Assembly (NCBI RefSeq): GCF_026967935.1
Contig: NZ_JAPVBL010000006.1
Span: 110,051 to 174,050 of the forward strand
Direction of reading: 5' to 3'
Source of the DNA: Modestobacter sp. VKM Ac-2982
GTDB lineage: Bacteria > Actinomycetota > Actinomycetes > Mycobacteriales > Geodermatophilaceae
Length of the DNA stretch: 64,000 nucleotides
Position numbers and translations under genes: made by a program. Shown in pieces: positions 60,721 through 64,000 of the stretch. The first letter of the stretch is position 1, and the number at the start of each line of letters is the position of its first letter. Under the pieces are notes generated by a model. The model worked only from the letters and a program-made list of their open reading frames with translations. It searched no databases and was not told the DNA's origin.

Positions 60721-62477
60721 GCGACCTGCAGGAGAACGTGGTGTGCGCCGCCGGTGCGGAGGCCGGCGAGCAGGTCGGGCAGCGGGACCGGCCGGCCGTA
60801 GCGCCAGCCCTGCGCGAACGTGCACCCCATCGCGCGCACCGCGGCCTCCTGCTCGGCGGTCTCCACCCCCTCGGCGACGACGTCGAGGCCCAGGCCGCGG
60901 CACATCGCCACCAGGCTCTGCAGCATCTGCGCCCGGCGCGGGGAGGAGGCGACGGTCGCGATGAACGAACGGTCGAGCTTGAGGACGTCGGCCGGCAGCG
61001 TGTCCAGCCGGCTCAGCGACGAGTAGCCGGTGCCGAAGTCGTCGATGGACACCACCACCCCGGCGGCGCGCAGGGCGTGCAGCGTGGCGACGGCGGCCGG
61101 CGACTCGCCCTCCAACATGCTCTCGGTGACCTCGACGACGAGGTGGCCGGCGGGGAACCCGGTCTCGGCCAGCACGTCCTGCACCCGCTGCGCGCAGTCC
61201 GGGTCGTTGAGCTCGCGGCCGGAGACGTTCACCCCCAGGGTGACCTGCACGCCGGCCCGCGCGCGGACACCGGCCAGTGCGGCGCAGGCGGTGCGCAGCA
61301 CGTGCGCCCCGAGGGCGAGGATCAGCCCGTTCTGCTCGGCGACCGCGACGAACTCCTCCGGCGGGATCGGGCCGTGCTCGGGATGGGTCCAGCGGGCCAG
61401 CGCCTCGACCCCAACGACGGCGCCGTCCGGCAGCGCGACGATCGGCTGGTAGTGCACCGCCACCTCCCCGGCGGCGAGCGCGGCCGACAGGTCGTGGGCG
61501 AGCGCCGAGCCGCTGCCGCCCTCGAGCTCGCACCGGCCGCGGCCGGCCGCCTTGGCGTCGTACAGCGCGCGGTCGGCCCGGCGCATCAGCTCGGCGGCGC
61601 CTTCACCAGGGCGGTGCTCGGCGACGCCGCAGGAGATGCCGATGTCCGGGTGCCGGTCGGCGGTCCGGCGCACCAGGGTCAGCGCCTCGGCACCGCCGAC
61701 GCCGGGCAGCAGCAGGGCGAACTCGTCGCCGCCGTGCCGGGCGAAGACGGCCGTCGGCGGCAGCTCCCGGCGCCACACGTCGGCGATCCGGCAGAGCACC
61801 CGGTCCCCGGCCTCGTGGCCGGCGGTGTCGTTGATCTGCTTGAAGTGGTCGAGGTCGACCAGGGCGGCCGAGAGCGGCTCACCGATGCGGGCGGACGCGC
61901 TGCGCAGCTCGTGCAGCGCGTCGTCGAAGCCGCGGCGGTTGGCCAGCCCGGTGAGCGGGTCGCGGCTGGCGCTCGACGCCCGGATGACCAGGCCGCGGAC
62001 GACGCTGCCCAGCGCCACGATGACCGCATCCAGGCCCAACGCGATGGACGCCGGGACGTCGCCCTGGGCGAGCAACGCGGCGGTCACCGCGCTGATCCCG
62101 AACGCCATGTGCAGCCAGGCGAGCGGGAGGCTGAAGAAGAAGCAGGCGTCGACGGCGACGAAGGCCATGATCGTGGCCGCGGCCATCGCGGTGGCGGCGT
62201 CGGGGCTCACCGTCACCGCGACGGCGACCAGCCCGGCGGCCGACGCGACCGGCCAGTGGAACACCCGGCGCGGCCAGTGCGGGCCCCAACGGAACGCCAC
62301 GGCGCCGCACGCCAGGACGACGATGGCCAGACCGAAGATCGCCCAGCGCCCCTCGGTGGCGGCGTCCGGACCGAAGACGGCGAGCAACCCGGCGATGCCG
62401 GCCGCGACGTAGAAGGTCGCGAGGACGCGCGCCATCATCCGGGGTGTCGCCACCGCAGGCGCCGTCGACCAGCTCAC
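60708..62477 (-). CDS. Membrane GGDEF-EAL protein (c-di-GMP turnover)
   Basis: A 589-residue protein. Five or six helices form the N-terminal sensor region. A GGDEF domain follows with DPLTGLANRRGF, DLDHFKQIND and HGGDEFALLL (signature intact), then an EAL domain with VGVEALARW, VNVSGREL, VVEVTESML, IDDFGTGYSS and DVVAEGVET (metal and catalytic residues intact). Both synthesis and breakdown of c-di-GMP look possible. The start is uncertain: GTG 62477 is used; ATG 62438 is a shorter alternative. No close operon partner. Confidence 0.88.
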   Translation of the reverse strand: MSWSTAPAVATPRMMARVLATFYVAAGIAGLLAVFGPDAATEGRWAIFGLAIVVLACGAVAFRWGPHWPRRVFHWPVASAAGLVAVAVTVSPDAATAMAAATIMAFVAVDACFFFSLPLAWLHMAFGISAVTAALLAQGDVPASIALGLDAVIVALGSVVRGLVIRASSASRDPLTGLANRRGFDDALHELRSASARIGEPLSAALVDLDHFKQINDTAGHEAGDRVLCRIADVWRRELPPTAVFARHGGDEFALLLPGVGGAEALTLVRRTADRHPDIGISCGVAEHRPGEGAAELMRRADRALYDAKAAGRGRCELEGGSGSALAHDLSAALAAGEVAVHYQPIVALPDGAVVGVEALARWTHPEHGPIPPEEFVAVAEQNGLILALGAHVLRTACAALAGVRARAGVQVTLGVNVSGRELNDPDCAQRVQDVLAETGFPAGHLVVEVTESMLEGESPAAVATLHALRAAGVVVSIDDFGTGYSSLSRLDTLPADVLKLDRSFIATVASSPRRAQMLQSLVAMCRGLGLDVVAEGVETAEQEAAVRAMGCTFAQGWRYGRPVPLPDLLAGLRTGGAHHVLLQVARPA

Positions 62478-62666
62478 CTGTACGACGTCGGGTCCGCGGC
62501 GGACGTGGTTGACCGCTTCAGCGAGACTGCCCCGTTCCACTCCCCCGCCCGGGTGACCGCCCTCCGGAGAGCAGCCGTTCGTCTCTACTGGCTCAGCCGA
62601 CCCAGGATCCGGCCTATTCGGGCGCGGCGGCACCACCCAGTGCCTGCGCACTGTTGTCATCGCCCG

Positions 62667-63371
62667 GTGAAGCTGAGCACCTGGAACTGCTGCGGGAAGT
62701 TCGACGAGAACCTGCAGCACCTCCTCACCCTGGACGTCGACGTGGCCGTCGTCTGCGAGGCCCGCACACTCGCGACCTGGCCGACCGCCCCCGACGGCCG
62801 GGCGCTGACCGGCCTGGGGCAGCGCGTCTGGTCGGAGAGCCCGAGGGAACTGGTCATCGTGGCCCGGGAGCCGTGGTCGATCGAGCTCCACGAAGACGCC
62901 GGGTCGGCGCCCGGGTGGGTGCTGCCGGTGCGGGTCAGCGGTCCGACGTCGTTCACGCTGGTGGCCGTCTGGACGGTGAGGTTCGCAGGCACGCCCGGCT
63001 ACGTCGCGCAGCTCGACCGGACGGTCGACTGGATCGCACAGTTCTCCGCCGATGCGCCGACCGTCCTGGCCGGCGACCTCAACGCCCCGATCGCGGACAG
63101 CCAGAAGCACTACGACCGGGTCGAGCAGCGCCTGAACGACCTGGGCCTGGTCGACGCCTACCGGGCGTCACGCGGACTGGAGGCCGGTGAGCGACCGGCG
63201 GAGCCGACCTACTTCCACCACCGCCGGCAGGACGACCCGTTCGACATCGACCACGTCTTCCTGCCCACGGCGTGGGCCGACGCGGCTGCGGTCGAGGTGG
63301 GCGACTTCGACACCTGGGTGGGCACCGGGCGGAGCGACCACGTGCCGGTGACGGTCGCCGTCCAGCGGTGA
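62667..63371 (+). CDS. Endonuclease/exonuclease/phosphatase (EEP) family protein
   Basis: A 234-residue protein with the EEP fold motifs in order: LSTWNCCGKF, VAVVCEAR (metal Glu), VLAGDLNAP (Asp/Asn), IDHVFLP and RSDHVPVTV (catalytic Asp-His). Members cleave nucleic acids or phosphate esters; specificity cannot be read. GTG 62667 starts directly at the first strand; no signal peptide. It ends 9 bases before the convergent zinc-finger gene. Confidence 0.85.
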   Translation: MKLSTWNCCGKFDENLQHLLTLDVDVAVVCEARTLATWPTAPDGRALTGLGQRVWSESPRELVIVAREPWSIELHEDAGSAPGWVLPVRVSGPTSFTLVAVWTVRFAGTPGYVAQLDRTVDWIAQFSADAPTVLAGDLNAPIADSQKHYDRVEQRLNDLGLVDAYRASRGLEAGERPAEPTYFHHRRQDDPFDIDHVFLPTAWADAAAVEVGDFDTWVGTGRSDHVPVTVAVQR

Positions 63372-63380
63372 GCTGACCGG

Positions 63381-63599
63381 TCAGGCGGTCAGCTGATCCG
63401 GGCCCGTCGCGCAGGACAGGCAGAGCCATTCGGGATCGTCCGGCCCCACCATGCAGCCGCCGAGGATGACCTTGCTCTCGTCGGCGAGGTCCACAGCTGT
63501 GATGTCCGGGAGTCCGTAGACCACCGGGAGTGCACCGAGCTCGCCGCACTGGGGGCACCGACGTCGGCGCGTGCGTCGTCCCGGCTGTGCGTCCGCCAT
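63381..63599 (-). CDS. Small zinc-binding protein
   Basis: A 72-residue protein from ATG 63599, with GGGGAG upstream. A basic start (QPGRRTRRRR) precedes two CxxC pairs, CPQC and CLSC, about 46 residues apart, that can hold one zinc ion. A fifth cysteine lies in LGGCMVG. No recognised family; similar mini-proteins of unknown role are frequent in actinobacteria. Confidence 0.6.
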   Translation of the reverse strand: MADAQPGRRTRRRRCPQCGELGALPVVYGLPDITAVDLADESKVILGGCMVGPDDPEWLCLSCATGPDQLTA

Positions 63600-63800
63600 G
63601 TGCCCAGCTCCCCGTCGTTCGACGACCCGATCCGACGACTCAGCGTGACTGATCAACCCGCCATCAAGCCAGTCCCCCGAACGGGTCGACGGCGGCCGGC
63701 ACCGTCCTCCGGCGGTGCAGGGCGGAGCTCATGGTGCCGGCACAGGTCGGGGCTCTACCGTGGGCCGCAGTCGATCCGGCGACGGGAGGGGCGCGGCACG

Positions 63801-64000
63801 GTGTCAGACGCCTCTTCCCCCACCGAGGGACTCACCGACGAGCTCGGTCAGCGCCGCCTGCACCCGCTGGAAGCCGGCGACCCGCCGCAGATCGGGCCCT
63901 ACCGGCTGCTGTGCCGGCTGCCACGCGGCGGTCAGGGCGCCGACGTCTTCGTCGGCCGGGACGATGCCGCCGATCCGCTGGTGGTCGTCAAGTGCCTGCC
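63801..64000 (+). CDS. Serine/threonine protein kinase, N-terminal part (runs off right edge)
   Basis: GTG 63801 opens a frame that continues to the window end; the first 66 residues are visible. After a 30-residue acidic leader comes IGPYRLLCRLPRGGQGADVFVG, a variant glycine-rich loop of the Hanks kinase fold, and VVVKCL with the ATP-binding lysine. GGGAGG lies about 12 bases upstream. The rest of the domain structure is not visible. Confidence 0.7.
   Translation, partial: MSDASSPTEGLTDELGQRRLHPLEAGDPPQIGPYRLLCRLPRGGQGADVFVGRDDAADPLVVVKCL

Noticed and set aside
1-64000. tRNA, rRNA and intact insertion sequences
   Set aside because: I looked for cloverleaf-like segments, transposase text and terminal inverted repeats and found none I could support by reading alone.

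Overview
The window looks like chromosomal DNA of a high-GC actinobacterium, most plausibly of the Geodermatophilaceae (Blastococcus/Geodermatophilus/Modestobacter type). That is an inference from very high G+C, an F420-dependent LLM oxidoreductase, a DUF222-HNH gene, a Lrp/AsnC regulator with two AsnC modules, and an actinobacterial-style c-di-AMP riboswitch before an NlpC/P60 gene. I see no rRNA, tRNA, CRISPR array or intact insertion sequence.

Left part (1-17 kb): the tail of a DUF3320 helicase-family gene, an HD protein, a divergent NmrA/MarR pair with inverted repeats, a tiny basic protein, a channel-like membrane protein without a selectivity filter, an F420 enzyme, a GT51 transglycosylase, a Nudix hydrolase and rtcB. 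Next comes a clearly lower-GC two-gene insert (about 7.7-10.5 kb): a DUF262 (ParB/Srx-like) protein overlapping by ATGA an ABC-type ATPase with a TOPRIM-like C-terminus. This is the best candidate for an undescribed immune system here. It is followed by a gene-poor stretch, a second GT51 paralogue, a membrane metallophosphoesterase, a zinc-ribbon protein, a DUF3048 lipoprotein and a secreted M28 peptidase.

Middle (18.9-33.2 kb): a large catabolic locus. On the plus strand, four tightly coupled genes encode a threonine/serine dehydratase-like PLP enzyme, a metal-dependent amidohydrolase, a RidA protein and an M20-type amidase. On the minus strand lies a complete Dpp/Opp-type ABC transporter (two ATPases, binding protein, two permeases) followed by a second dehydratase and a second amidohydrolase. 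A Lrp/AsnC regulator and a divergent M20 amidohydrolase close the locus. It looks built to import small peptides or N-acyl amino acids, hydrolyse them, deaminate a hydroxy-amino acid and detoxify the enamine product.

33.3-44 kb: a 1886-residue multidomain SF1 helicase of the DUF4011/DUF3320 type with several degenerate catalytic motifs, a frameshifted DUF222-HNH gene, a c-di-AMP riboswitch with its NlpC/P60 gene, a cysteine-free HesB-like protein and a secreted 5'-nucleotidase. 44-52 kb: a ROK repressor divergent from an operon for a polar amino-acid ABC transporter, asparaginase, CutC and a ROK sugar kinase, then a VOC and a DUF1905 protein. 52-64 kb: a lower-GC membrane protein of unknown function, an MGH1-like glycoside hydrolase, a second tiny basic protein, a NarL-type two-component system with two divergent envelope/secreted genes, a GGDEF-EAL protein, an EEP-family nuclease/phosphatase, a zinc-binding mini-protein and the start of a Ser/Thr kinase at the right edge.

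Strong perfect hairpins separate most convergent gene pairs, and a palindrome centred on AAGTCGCGACTT recurs at three places.
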